DNA of 43,565 bases from Micavibrio_B sp964633355 (GCA_964633355.1 CAZWGO010000018.1:1-43565); one strand, 5' to 3'. Shown: positions 25,652 to 33,129, numbered from the stretch's first letter. The notes: generated from the sequence alone by a model not told the origin. Program-made: numbers and translations.

Positions 25652-28183
25652 TTATTCAAGCGAACTCCATTTAGGCAATTTTTGCTTCTTGCTATACCGC
25701 GCCAGATCGGGTTTCTTTTTCTTAATGCGCTTGACGACATCTTCCATTGAAAACTGGTTGGCTGATTTCAATTTTTTAAGTTCGCTCCATTCCAATGGCA
25801 GCGCAACCGGCGCCCCTTCCCGCGCCCGAACGCCGAAATCCGCCACGGAGGTCGCGGTATAATCATTCCTGAAGAAGTCGATGAATATCTTTCCTGTTCT
25901 TTTGCTTTTTGTCATCGTTGCTACATAAGCATCCGGCGCCTCTTCGACCATTTGATCAGCTAGAGTTTCGGCAAAGGTTTTTACCTCATCCCATGTATTC
26001 TTAGCCGATAAAGGCACGACCACATGCAGTCCCTTGCCGCCAGTAGATTTCAAATAGGACTCCAGTTTGAATTTCTTCAGCCGTGCCCGCAAATCGAGCG
26101 CCGCCAGTTTCACGGCCTCGAACGGCACGGCGGTATCGGGATCTAGATCGAAGACCATCCAGTCGGGATGATCGATATCTTTAATATCAGCGCCCCAAGG
26201 GTGCAGCTCAATCGCGCCCATTTGAACAATTTCCATCAAGCCTTTAGAATTTTCGATATAGAGATATTCGTATTTCTTGCCTTTATGCTTGAAATGAAAT
26301 GTCTGGACGTCCTCGCCGAGACCTCTGCCGGGATTACGCTGGAAGAAGCATTGCTCTTTTAGCCCTGCCGGACAGCGCAGCAGGCTGATCGGACGCTTCG
26401 CCAGCGTTTTCAGGATATAAGGCGCCACGGCAGCATAATACCGTGCCAGATCGCCTTTCGTGACGCCACTTGCCTCATCGATTACGCGTTCGGGATGGGT
26501 AATTTCGATGCCTTCCAGAACAAGCTTGCCCGATGCAGCTTTAGCCTTTGACTTTAACGCGACCGATTTTATCGCTTTCGGTTCTTCATGCGTGACGGCT
26601 TTGGCATTTTTATCTTCGCGCAGCCCCTGGAAAGACGGGTGGCGTATATGCTCGCTATCCGTCCATTCGGTAAATTCGATTTCGCAAAGAAGCTCCGGTT
26701 TTACCCAATGAATTTTCTTATATTCCTGTGCTGGCACATCTTCCATATCATCGCGCGTGAAAATGCTTTTATCCGATTTGATTTTATTCAATTTTTTGGC
26801 CAGATCTTCTGCACTTTTCATCGTAAAGCCGGTCCCGACTTTTCCGGCATAGGATAATTTCTTGCCTTTATAATAACCGAGATAAAGCGCGCCGAGATGG
26901 CGTCCGCCTGAACGCGCCGCCATCATGCCAGTGATAATAAATTCCTGCCGTTTCGTGCATTTGGATTTCAGCCAGTTTTTCTGGCGGCCTGTACTATATT
27001 TTGAATTGGCATCTTTCGAGATAATACCTTCCAAATCCATCTTGCAGGAATTAGCGAGCATTTTAGCGCCATCGCCCAAGACATGGTCGCTGTAAAGAAT
27101 GGTGCTTGCCGCTCTCGATTTTTTTAGCAAAGAGCCAAGTTTTTCTTTTCGCTCAAGAAGACCGAGATGGGTAAGGTCCTTCCCATCGAGATATAACATA
27201 TCGAAAGCATAAGCGACGATACGCTCATTCTTGTCTTCCCTGAGAGCGTTTTGAAGCCCTTGGAACGAGGTGCGGCCTTTTTCATCCGTAATCACCGCTT
27301 CCATATCGATGACGGCATCCTTGGCCTTGATTTGCGACAGGCTTTGCGCAATCGCCGGAAATTTTTCTGTCCAGTCGAGACCATTGCGCGTTTTCAAAAC
27401 TACGTGTCCACCTGAGACAAAACCAAGCAAGCGATAGCCATCGAATTTTATTTCGTGAATCCAGTTTTTGCCTTGTGGCGGCTGATCGACCAGCGTCGCC
27501 AGTTGAACGCCGGGGAATTTCTTTGTCAAATTCTTGACATCCGCGGCGCCGGTTTTGCTTTTGGTTTTCGTGTTCTTCCTTTCTTTTTTACCTTTTTTGC
27601 TCGACCAAACATCTTTCGCCTTCGCAATTTCCTCCATCTTGCGACCGCTGGTTACGCTATAGCTCCATTCATCAAGGAATGTTTCTGCTTTCTTGCGTGT
27701 ATTGGCGAAATCGTCTTTTTCCTTGATTAATAACCAGTTTTCGCGCTTATCCGGCGTATGCATGCGCACCAGCGCCCATTTCCCCTGAAGGCGTTTTCCT
27801 TTCAGTGTAAATTTCAAACTACCCTTTTTTAGACCTTCGCTAATGTCATTTTCCGGCAACCATTCGCCTTGATCCCATAGCATGACCGTGCCGCCGCCAT
27901 ATTCACCTTCGGGAATAATGCCTTCGAAATCGCCATAAGCAATTGGATGATCTTCTGTGCGCACGGCAAGGCGCTTGTCTTTCGGATTAAAACTCGGACC
28001 GCGCGTGACCGCCCAGCTTAAGAGCACGCCTTCCCACTCCAAGCGAAAATCGTAATGCAAACGCGTGGCGTCATGTTTCTGGATCACAAAAGAAAGCTTG
28101 TTGCCCGATTTTTTCAAGCGTCCCGGCGCAGGCTCGGCGGTTTTCTTGAAATCACGTTTACGCTTATACTCTTCGAGAGCCAT
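25652..28183 (-). CDS. ligD: Multifunctional DNA ligase D for non-homologous end joining
   Basis: Seals double-strand breaks together with Ku. The 843 residues carry the three usual domains in the order phosphoesterase, ligase, polymerase. The phosphoesterase (about 20-160) has FVIQKHDATRLHYDFRLEW. The ATP-dependent ligase has the nucleotide-accepting lysine K246 in EIKFDGYR. The polymerase/primase domain (about 550-840) has ITHPERV, ELHPWGADI and the catalytic DLDPD motif. The start ATG follows the ku stop with no gap (TAAATG), so ku and ligD are one operon with coupled translation. It converges on csbD. Confidence 0.97.
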   Translation of the reverse strand: MALEEYKRKRDFKKTAEPAPGRLKKSGNKLSFVIQKHDATRLHYDFRLEWEGVLLSWAVTRGPSFNPKDKRLAVRTEDHPIAYGDFEGIIPEGEYGGGTVMLWDQGEWLPENDISEGLKKGSLKFTLKGKRLQGKWALVRMHTPDKRENWLLIKEKDDFANTRKKAETFLDEWSYSVTSGRKMEEIAKAKDVWSSKKGKKERKNTKTKSKTGAADVKNLTKKFPGVQLATLVDQPPQGKNWIHEIKFDGYRLLGFVSGGHVVLKTRNGLDWTEKFPAIAQSLSQIKAKDAVIDMEAVITDEKGRTSFQGLQNALREDKNERIVAYAFDMLYLDGKDLTHLGLLERKEKLGSLLKKSRAASTILYSDHVLGDGAKMLANSCKMDLEGIISKDANSKYSTGRQKNWLKSKCTKRQEFIITGMMAARSGGRHLGALYLGYYKGKKLSYAGKVGTGFTMKSAEDLAKKLNKIKSDKSIFTRDDMEDVPAQEYKKIHWVKPELLCEIEFTEWTDSEHIRHPSFQGLREDKNAKAVTHEEPKAIKSVALKSKAKAASGKLVLEGIEITHPERVIDEASGVTKGDLARYYAAVAPYILKTLAKRPISLLRCPAGLKEQCFFQRNPGRGLGEDVQTFHFKHKGKKYEYLYIENSKGLMEIVQMGAIELHPWGADIKDIDHPDWMVFDLDPDTAVPFEAVKLAALDLRARLKKFKLESYLKSTGGKGLHVVVPLSAKNTWDEVKTFAETLADQMVEEAPDAYVATMTKSKRTGKIFIDFFRNDYTATSVADFGVRAREGAPVALPLEWSELKKLKSANQFSMEDVVKRIKKKKPDLARYSKKQKLPKWSSLE

Positions 28184-29119
28184 TTAAGCGGCTTTCTTTG
28201 TCTTTTTAGAAGAAACCTTTGCCTTTGGTTTCTTTTTGGTGCTGCCCGATTTTTCCGCCTGCGCAAGACTCTTTTTAAGCGCATCCATGATATTCACCAC
28301 ATTGCCGGGTTCGGTACGGGCTTTTGGCAGTTTCGCTTTACGGTGCGCAAGCTTGGCATTGATAATTTCTTGCAGACCTTCCTGATACGAATCTTTAAAA
28401 GTCTTGGGATCGAATTTTTTGCTTTTTGATTTAATAAGCTGCTGCGCCAGACTGACCTGATCCTTATTCGGCTTTACATCTTCGTCGATTTCTTCAAAAT
28501 ATTTCGACGCTTCGCGCACTTCATAATTATACCGCAGCGTTTCGATGATCAGGCCTTTGCCGCACGCCTTGATCGCGCCGATGCGTTCACGCCCGCCGAT
28601 GGTAATCTGCCCCAGCGCGACCTTGCCGCTTTCGCGCAAAGCATCGCGCAGCGTGACATAGGCTTCCATCGCGATGTCGCCATCGGGTGCGATAAAATAC
28701 GGCTTGTCGAAATAGATCGGGTCAATGGTGCGGATGTCGGTAAACTGAACAAGGTCGATCGTATGATTGCTTTCGACTTTCAGTTTTTCCAATTCCTTGT
28801 CTTCGATCTCGACATAATGGCCCTTCTCGTATTCATAGCCTTTGACGATATCACTCTTGGAAATTACCCCTTCGCTCTCGGTGCTGTCTTTATAATGAAT
28901 ACGTTCGCCGGTTTCGCGGCTAAGTTTATGCAATCGAATTTTCTTGGTTTCGGTCACAGCGGCATATAGCTCGACCGGAAATGTTACAAGCGAAAGCCGG
29001 ATATGTCCTTTCCAATAGCCGCGCGGACCGCCACCTCCTCCGCCATAGAATTTCTTTGGCTCGGCTTTCTTTTTAGAAGCAGTTTTCTTCTTGATCGGTT
29101 TCTTTTGTGTTTTTGCCAT
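28184..29119 (-). CDS. ku: Ku protein for non-homologous end joining
   Basis: Homodimeric ring that binds broken DNA ends and recruits LigD. The 311 residues include the Ku core (about 33-270) with GHIRLSLVTFPVELYAAV, ERIHYKD and YFDKPYFIAPD. Unusually basic tails flank it: an N-terminal lysine-rich segment followed by a run of six glycines, and a C-terminal KKKPKAKVSSKKTKKAA tail. Lysine-rich Ku C-termini are known to help DNA binding; the basic N-terminal extension is less common. A weak stress-type promoter (GGAAC-N17-AGTT on the minus strand, 29153-29128) lies immediately before the ATG. Confidence 0.96.
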   Translation of the reverse strand: MAKTQKKPIKKKTASKKKAEPKKFYGGGGGGPRGYWKGHIRLSLVTFPVELYAAVTETKKIRLHKLSRETGERIHYKDSTESEGVISKSDIVKGYEYEKGHYVEIEDKELEKLKVESNHTIDLVQFTDIRTIDPIYFDKPYFIAPDGDIAMEAYVTLRDALRESGKVALGQITIGGRERIGAIKACGKGLIIETLRYNYEVREASKYFEEIDEDVKPNKDQVSLAQQLIKSKSKKFDPKTFKDSYQEGLQEIINAKLAHRKAKLPKARTEPGNVVNIMDALKKSLAQAEKSGSTKKKPKAKVSSKKTKKAA

Positions 29120-29168
29120 TTACGTCCAACTAATATGAGCAGGCAAATGTTCCGGAAAGCTGAAAAAC

Positions 29169-29238
29169 ATAAAAAACCCGATCGCAAGGATCGGGCTATT
29201 TATTAGATAGAATGGTGACTGCGGTGGGATTCGAACCC
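29169..29238. repeat. 70-bp direct repeat, copy 1 (tRNA-Lys 3' end plus terminator)
   Basis: Bases 29169-29238 are identical to 29299-29368, an offset of exactly 130. The unit holds the tRNA-Lys terminator, spacer, CCA end, acceptor strand and half of the T arm. Confidence 0.97.
29171..29195 (-). terminator. Rho-independent terminator (duplicate copy)
   Basis: On the minus strand CCCGATC / GATCGGG stem (29195-29189 and 29183-29177) followed by six Ts. It is the duplicate of the tRNA-Lys terminator at 29301-29325. Confidence 0.85.
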
Positions 29239-29263
29239 CGTGGCTCCGCCACCTCTTAAAATT
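29213..29263 (-). pseudogene. Rearranged partial copy of tRNA-Lys
   Basis: The 3' end (CCA, acceptor strand, T loop) is identical to the intact tRNA-Lys, but from 29239 it diverges. The T stem loses two pairs, a GTGGC/GCCAC hairpin (29240-29252) is inserted, and only an anticodon-loop-like TTTTAA (minus strand) remains. No D arm or 5' acceptor strand follows, so it cannot fold as a tRNA. An inverted 11-bp T-loop segment lies just beyond it (29267-29277). Confidence 0.75.
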
Positions 29264-29298
29264 TGTGGGTTCGAATCTGCTGATATACCTCTGATCTA

Positions 29299-29368
29299 AT
29301 AAAAAACCCGATCGCAAGGATCGGGCTATTTATTAGATAGAATGGTGACTGCGGTGGGATTCGAACCC
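29299..29368. repeat. 70-bp direct repeat, copy 2 (within intact tRNA-Lys and its terminator)
   Basis: Identical to 29169-29238. This copy continues into a complete tRNA, so it is the parental one. Confidence 0.97.
29301..29325 (-). terminator. Rho-independent terminator of tRNA-Lys
   Basis: Minus-strand stem CCCGATC / GATCGGG (29325-29319, 29313-29307) with loop CTTGC and a run of six Ts, 17 bases after the tRNA 3' end. Confidence 0.9.
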
Positions 29369-29418
29369 ACGGCCACCTGATTAAAAGTCAAGTGCTCTAC
29401 CAGCTGAGCTACGCAGTC
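29343..29418 (-). tRNA. tRNA-Lys (anticodon TTT)
   Basis: 76 bases including an encoded CCA. The acceptor stem is GACTGCG/CGCAGTC, the D arm GCTC/GAGC, the anticodon arm CTTGA with loop CTTTTAA and TCAGG, and the T arm GTGGG-TTCGAAT-CCCAC. The anticodon TTT reads AAA and AAG. It has its own promoter (29469-29441) and terminator. Confidence 0.97.
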
Positions 29419-29440
29419 ATCCGTGCTCTGGAGTGGGGGT

Positions 29441-29469
29441 AAAATATGAATCTTGGGCCCATCCGTCAA
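29441..29469 (-). promoter_or_regulatory. Predicted tRNA-Lys promoter
   Basis: Minus strand TTGACG (29469-29464), 17 bases, TATTTT (29446-29441), about 22 bases before the tRNA 5' end. Confidence 0.6.
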
Positions 29470-29506
29470 GCGAAGAATGCAGTTTTCCTAAACTTATTAA
29501 TAAGCT

Positions 29507-30001
29507 CTATAAAAGCTTTGTTTTCAGGGCTTTTTCAGTCGCCGGGGTAACAAAATCACCAATATTGCCGTCCAGCGAGACGATTTCCTTGATAAAGGAG
29601 GACGATACGAACTGCCATTTATCGGCAGCCATCAGGAAAACAGTCTCAATCTCGGGGGCCAAACGGGCATTCATGCCGGTCATTTGGAACTCATATTCGA
29701 AATCGGAAACCGCCCGAAGGCCGCGGATAATGCAATTGGCCTTTTTCTCGCGAGCATAATGAACCAGAAGCGTATCGAAGGTTTCAACCGTTATTTTGCC
29801 TTCATAGCCTTCGAGCGTCGCAATATCGGCCTTAACCAACTCCACCCTCTCAGCCGCCGTGAAAAACGGATTCTTGCGGTCATTGGCCGCGATCGCGATA
29901 ATCAGGTGATCGACCATCCGGCTGGCCCGCTTGATGATATGCAGATGGCCCTTAGTGATAGGATCAAAAGTGCCCGGGTAGATGCCGATACGAGTGGTCA
30001 T
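29507..30001 (-). CDS. coaD: Phosphopantetheine adenylyltransferase
   Basis: Fourth step of coenzyme A synthesis: adds AMP to 4'-phosphopantetheine in the cytosol. The 164 residues match the family. Conserved features are IGIYPGTFDPITKGHL (the T/HxGH nucleotide-binding motif, residues about 5-20), the NDRKNPFF segment, the IIRGLRAVSDFEYEFQM motif and the C-terminal WQFVSSSFIKEIVSLDG. Its 3' end runs towards the tRNA-Lys promoter. It is divergent from the methyltransferase gene with a 57-base gap. Confidence 0.97.
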   Translation of the reverse strand: MTTRIGIYPGTFDPITKGHLHIIKRASRMVDHLIIAIAANDRKNPFFTAAERVELVKADIATLEGYEGKITVETFDTLLVHYAREKKANCIIRGLRAVSDFEYEFQMTGMNARLAPEIETVFLMAADKWQFVSSSFIKEIVSLDGNIGDFVTPATEKALKTKLL

Positions 30002-30058
30002 GGTCTTCTCTGTTGTGTATAAACAAACGAAAGACAGATTAACCTTTCAGAGCCGAAT

Positions 30059-30958
30059 ATGAAACCCGAAATCGCCACAACCATATCCACTTTGGTCGCC
30101 GAGCCTTGGAATGACTATGTCCTGTTAGACAGTGGCATGGGCCGTAAATTGGAGCGCTATGGCAAGGTTGTCGTCAACCGCCCCGAGCCGCAGGCTTTGT
30201 GGGCACCAACCCTTCCCGAAAGCGAATGGCAAAAAGCTGACGCGATGTTCGACAATACAAGTGGCGACTCAGACGGCGATGTCGGACGCTGGAAGATCAA
30301 TTCCAAAATATCGGATCAATGGGATGTTTCGTGGAACGACATCACGTTCGTTTGCCGGTTAATGTCATTTCGCCATATGGGATTATTCCCCGAGCAAATG
30401 ACGCACTGGAAATGGATTTCGGATCAGATCAAAGACGCCGGACGGCCATTAAAAATCTTGAACCTTTTTGCTTATACCGGCGCAGCGTCACTTGCCGCCG
30501 CCAAGGCTGGCGCACAGGTAACCCATTTAGATGCCTCGAAAAAAGCCATTCAATGGGCAAAAGACAATCAGGCGGCCAGCCATTTAGGCGATAAGCCGAT
30601 TAAGTGGATTTGCGATGATGCAAAAGCTTTCGTGGCGCGAGAGTTACGCCGTGGCAATACTTATGACGGCATTATTCTTGATCCGCCGAAATTCGGACGT
30701 GGGCCCGACGGCGAGAGATGGCAACTCGAAGACGATTTGCTGGATTTCACCTCCAGTTGCGCCAAACTGTTATCGCCGGATGCCAAATTTATGATCTTAA
30801 CCGCCTATGCGATGCGCATCTCTTCGATGTCGATTGCCAATGTCTTGCAGGATGCGACCAGCGGTGGGTCCATCGATCATGGCGAATTGCTAATCAAACA
30901 GAAAAACGGCGAGCGTTACCTTTCTACTTCTCTTTATGCAAGATGGACCAATGGCTGA
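30059..30958 (+). CDS. SAM-dependent methyltransferase, RlmI/RlmK-like
   Basis: Class I methyltransferase of 299 residues. The SAM-binding motif is NLFAYTGAASLAAAKAGA (about 138-155) with the acidic end of strand two in THLDASKKAIQWAKDN. The catalytic-site motif DPPKFGRGP matches the 23S rRNA cytosine/guanine methyltransferase group, where DPPxF is characteristic. The N-terminal region (about 1-100) is a small beta-rich part that could help bind RNA, but no PUA domain like that of RlmI is evident. An RNA substrate is likely; the position methylated is unknown. The next gene overlaps it by 8 bases. Confidence 0.85.
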   Translation: MKPEIATTISTLVAEPWNDYVLLDSGMGRKLERYGKVVVNRPEPQALWAPTLPESEWQKADAMFDNTSGDSDGDVGRWKINSKISDQWDVSWNDITFVCRLMSFRHMGLFPEQMTHWKWISDQIKDAGRPLKILNLFAYTGAASLAAAKAGAQVTHLDASKKAIQWAKDNQAASHLGDKPIKWICDDAKAFVARELRRGNTYDGIILDPPKFGRGPDGERWQLEDDLLDFTSSCAKLLSPDAKFMILTAYAMRISSMSIANVLQDATSGGSIDHGELLIKQKNGERYLSTSLYARWTNG

Positions 30959-31745
30959 CGTAAAACTCATCACTTCAACTGCCAATCCGGCAATTAAAGA
31001 AATAAAAGCGCTGGAGATGCGCAAGCGCCGCAAGGAGACAGGTCTCTTTGTAGCCGAAGGTTTGCGTACCATTATCGAAGGCATGGAACTTGGCGCAGGA
31101 CTGGAAACGCTCGTATTTTCGACAGATGTGAAAGACCGACCGGATGTAATTCGTGCCAGCGAATATGCGAAAAATGCCATCGAAGTGAATGATATGGTGC
31201 TGGAGAAAATATCGCGCAAGGAGAATCCTCAAAGCGTCATCGGTGTTTTCAAACAAAAATTACAAGGCCTCTCCAACGTTACGCCGGACGGCACATGGGT
31301 CGTATTGGAAGAAGTGCGCGACCCGGGCAATCTCGGCACTATTATCCGCACCATCGACAGCGTCGGCGCGAAGGGCGTTATATTGATCGGCAATTGCTGC
31401 GATCCCTATTCTTTCGAAAGCGTGCGCGCAACGATGGGGTCCATCTTCCTCGTGCCAATTATTACAGCCAGCCGAGAAGAATTTATTACATGGAGCAAAG
31501 ACTGGCCGGGACAAATCTATGGCACGACATTGCAGGACTCCGTTGATTACCGTGAAGCGGAATATAAAGAGCCCATTCTTTTGATCATGGGGAATGAGCA
31601 GGCCGGCATGACGAATGAATTGCGCGATATCTGTACGGCGCTGATCCGTTTGCCGATGAAAGGCCGTGCAGATTCTCTTAATCTATCTATCGCCACAGGC
31701 GTTATGCTTTATATGATAGAGGCTCGTTTGAAGGAACGAAACTAG
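30951..31745 (+). CDS. SpoU/TrmH family RNA 2'-O-methyltransferase
   Basis: SPOUT-class enzyme that methylates ribose 2'-OH in tRNA or rRNA. The N-terminal substrate-binding domain (ALEMRKRRKETGLFVAEG) is followed by the knotted catalytic domain with motif 1 (EEVRDPGNLGTIIRT), motif 2 (ILLIMGNEQAGM) and motif 3 (IRLPMKGRADSLNLSIATGVML). I start it at ATG 30951 (264 residues), which overlaps the upstream stop by 8 bases and gives the natural MADVKLI opening; ATG 30936 is an alternative. Its final codons contain the -35 element of a stress promoter for the next gene. Confidence 0.92.
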   Translation: MADVKLITSTANPAIKEIKALEMRKRRKETGLFVAEGLRTIIEGMELGAGLETLVFSTDVKDRPDVIRASEYAKNAIEVNDMVLEKISRKENPQSVIGVFKQKLQGLSNVTPDGTWVVLEEVRDPGNLGTIIRTIDSVGAKGVILIGNCCDPYSFESVRATMGSIFLVPIITASREEFITWSKDWPGQIYGTTLQDSVDYREAEYKEPILLIMGNEQAGMTNELRDICTALIRLPMKGRADSLNLSIATGVMLYMIEARLKERN

Positions 31746-31780
31746 GTTTTATCCGTTGGTTAAATAAGCAATTTAACCAA
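31733..31780 (+). promoter_or_regulatory. Predicted EcfG-type promoter with a 10-bp palindrome at the start site
   Basis: GGAAC (31733-31737), 16 bases, CGTT (31754-31757). A perfect inverted repeat TTGGTTAAAT (31756-31765) / ATTTAACCAA (31771-31780) follows, covering the expected start of transcription and reaching the ribosome binding site. Confidence 0.75.
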
Positions 31781-31790
31781 GGAAATAGAG

Positions 31791-31934
31791 ATGCAAAAAC
31801 AATTCATCAATAATGGCGGCACACCGGACGGACCGAACACTCCTGGCAATCCAGATATTCCGGATATGCCTGATGTTGAAGTGCCCCAAGTGAGCGAGCC
31901 GCAGATTCCCGGACAAGATCCTGCCCGCGCTTAA
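31791..31934 (+). CDS. Tiny proline- and aspartate-rich protein
   Basis: 47 residues, with no recognised family. After an MQKQFINNGG start the protein is dominated by P, D, G and E with a loose Pro-Asp-x repeat (NPDIPDMPDVEVPQ, then EPQIPGQDP). It is almost certainly disordered. The ATG has AAGGA eight bases upstream. It stands alone between a GGAAC-N16-CGTT promoter and a terminator, which strongly suggests it is a real, stress-induced gene despite its size. Confidence 0.7.
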   Translation: MQKQFINNGGTPDGPNTPGNPDIPDMPDVEVPQVSEPQIPGQDPARA

Positions 31935-31964
31935 TTAATTTAACCTCCTTCTCCAGTGCAAATG

Positions 31965-31987
31965 CGCCCCTCCTATGGGGCGTTTTT
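31965..31987 (+). terminator. Rho-independent terminator
   Basis: CGCCCC (31965-31970) / GGGGCG (31977-31982) followed by five Ts. Confidence 0.85.
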
Positions 31988-32068
31988 GTTAGGTCTAATA
32001 GAAAAAAATCAAGAAATTAAATGGTTAATTTGGATAAACGCATATCAGCTATTTAACTTTATATTTCA

Positions 32069-32093
32069 GGAACACTATTGAATTTCAGCCGTT
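32069..32093 (+). promoter_or_regulatory. Predicted EcfG-type promoter of the polar-protein genes
   Basis: GGAAC (32069-32073), 16 bases, CGTT (32090-32093), 52 bases before ATG 32146. Confidence 0.75.
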
Positions 32094-32145
32094 GGAAAAG
32101 TCCTAACTACTACAACCCAAATCAAGAAACACTAAGGAGATTATT

Positions 32146-32337
32146 ATGCCTAACCGTGATCAAGACCAACGACGTAGTCAGACATCCACTCAACAAAATG
32201 ACATGCGCCAGGCAGGCCAGCGCAATGAGCGTTCAGACCTGAACGATCAAGCCATTGATAAGAACAAGAGAACACAGCAGGCTGGCTCTTCTTCGGAAAG
32301 CAATTGGGATCCATCGGATAGCAAATCGCGCATGTAA
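32146..32337 (+). CDS. Small, highly polar, probably disordered protein
   Basis: 63 residues with no family recognised. It is rich in Q, N, R, D and S, with almost no hydrophobic residues and no cysteine. The composition is like that of hydrophilin-type desiccation or osmotic stress proteins, which is an inference from composition only. AAGGAGA lies upstream of the ATG. It is the first gene after the stress promoter at 32069 and is followed after 50 bases by a similar polar protein. Confidence 0.75.
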   Translation: MPNRDQDQRRSQTSTQQNDMRQAGQRNERSDLNDQAIDKNKRTQQAGSSSESNWDPSDSKSRM

Positions 32338-32387
32338 TTGCGTCACTGCACAAACCCAATTGAAACAAACAATTAAAGGAGATATCC

Positions 32388-32582
32388 ATGCCACGCAATA
32401 ACAACCCAGAAGGTCACAACCAATATACAAAGAACCGTTCTTCTGAATCTTCTTCAGAAACACGGTCGGCCTCACCATCCCGTGATGAGAACCGTAGCAG
32501 TTCTTCACAATCACACCGTTCTGCAGAAGAATTGAGAAATTCTGATAGCAGCGTTTCAGGACGTCCATCCCAGCGTTCATAA
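32388..32582 (+). CDS. Small serine-rich, probably disordered protein
   Basis: 64 residues, over a third serine, with E, R and N making up most of the rest; no hydrophobic core. It opens MPRNNNPEGHNQYTKNR, somewhat like small bacterial general stress proteins with short glycine-asparagine heads, but the match is weak. A strong AAAGGAGAT precedes the ATG. It is likely in one transcript with the 32146 gene and closed by the terminator at 32607. Confidence 0.75.
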   Translation: MPRNNNPEGHNQYTKNRSSESSSETRSASPSRDENRSSSSQSHRSAEELRNSDSSVSGRPSQRS

Positions 32583-32606
32583 CGAATGTTGAGATGAGAT
32601 AAGAAT

Positions 32607-32640
32607 CCTCCGGGCCTTGAAAAAGTCCGGAGGGTTTCTT
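32607..32640 (+). terminator. Rho-independent terminator
   Basis: CCTCCGG (32607-32613) / CCGGAGG (32627-32633), with an inner CTT/AAG pairing and a T-rich tail. It ends the 32146-32582 transcript. Confidence 0.88.
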
Positions 32641-32671
32641 CATATTTATAAATTTTTTAAGGATATTTCAA

Positions 32672-32824
32672 ATGACAGATAATAAAGCCAAAACCGCTCA
32701 GGATTTAAATGAGTATTCAGCTTCTGACGCCAACAAGAATAATCAGAAAGAAAATGCTAATCCGTCAGGCAAAAAACCGCGTGAAGGCAAAGACCCTATG
32801 AGCGGCGATACTGGTCAGAAATAA
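32672..32824 (+). CDS. Tiny polar, probably disordered protein
   Basis: 50 residues, dominated by K, N, D, S and G, ending KKPREGKDPMSGDTGQK. No family is recognised. AAGGA lies seven bases before the ATG. Its composition and position make it a fourth member of the polar small-protein island, but it lies after a terminator and no GGAAC-CGTT promoter precedes it, so read-through or another promoter must serve it. Its last 10 bases overlap the 3' end of the converging lipoprotein gene. Confidence 0.6.
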   Translation: MTDNKAKTAQDLNEYSASDANKNNQKENANPSGKKPREGKDPMSGDTGQK

Positions 32825-33024
32825 AAACCGCAATTCAACTCTTCCATTTTGCGTTTTAAAAACGCGGCGCGCTCGGCATTATATGGTTCCTCGCCTGCGT
32901 AATGACGGCAAAGCTCTTCCGTCTTGCTTGTATCGAGTGGCGTAAGCGGGCATTTATCCGGCTCAGTTGCCTGGCAGGACGCTAGAAATAAAGTCATGAA
33001 AAGAATCTGTATAAGGCTGCGCAT
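32815..33024 (-). CDS. Small predicted lipoprotein
   Basis: 69 residues. A hydrophobic run and the lipobox LFLASC (C17) predict a lipid-anchored protein. The mature part is charged with three more cysteines and a helical stretch (ERAAFLKRKMEEL). The family is unknown. The predicted promoter's -10 element ends only five bases before the ATG, so the message may be leaderless; no usable Shine-Dalgarno is present. Confidence 0.72.
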   Translation of the reverse strand: MRSLIQILFMTLFLASCQATEPDKCPLTPLDTSKTEELCRHYAGEEPYNAERAAFLKRKMEELNCGFYF

Positions 33025-33029
33025 GCCCC

Positions 33030-33058
33030 CTTATATCTACCTGCTTTCCCCATGACAA
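33030..33058 (-). promoter_or_regulatory. Predicted promoter giving a leaderless lipoprotein mRNA
   Basis: Minus strand TTGTCA (33058-33053), 17 bases, TATAAG (33035-33030), then five bases to ATG 33024. Confidence 0.55.
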
Positions 33059-33085
33059 ATATTCATGATTTGTTCTCTTTTGAGA

Positions 33086-33113
33086 TTGACACCCCCGCAA
33101 AATCCCTTAATAT
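33086..33113 (+). promoter_or_regulatory. Predicted sigma70-type promoter of the SOS-box gene
   Basis: Perfect TTGACA (33086-33091), 16 bases, TAATAT (33108-33113). The LexA-type box begins one base after the -10. Confidence 0.65.
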
Positions 33114-33114
33114 A

Positions 33115-33129
33115 GAACATAAGAAGAAC
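33115..33129 (+). promoter_or_regulatory. LexA-type SOS box (GAAC-N7-GAAC)
   Basis: Perfect direct repeat GAAC (33115-33118), seven bases, GAAC (33126-33129), the established LexA-binding pattern of alphaproteobacteria. It covers the expected transcription start, the ideal place for a repressor. Confidence 0.75.

Noticed and set aside
29213..29290. Second functional tRNA next to tRNA-Lys
   Set aside because: No 5' acceptor strand or D arm, and the T stem is broken; it is a rearranged fragment.
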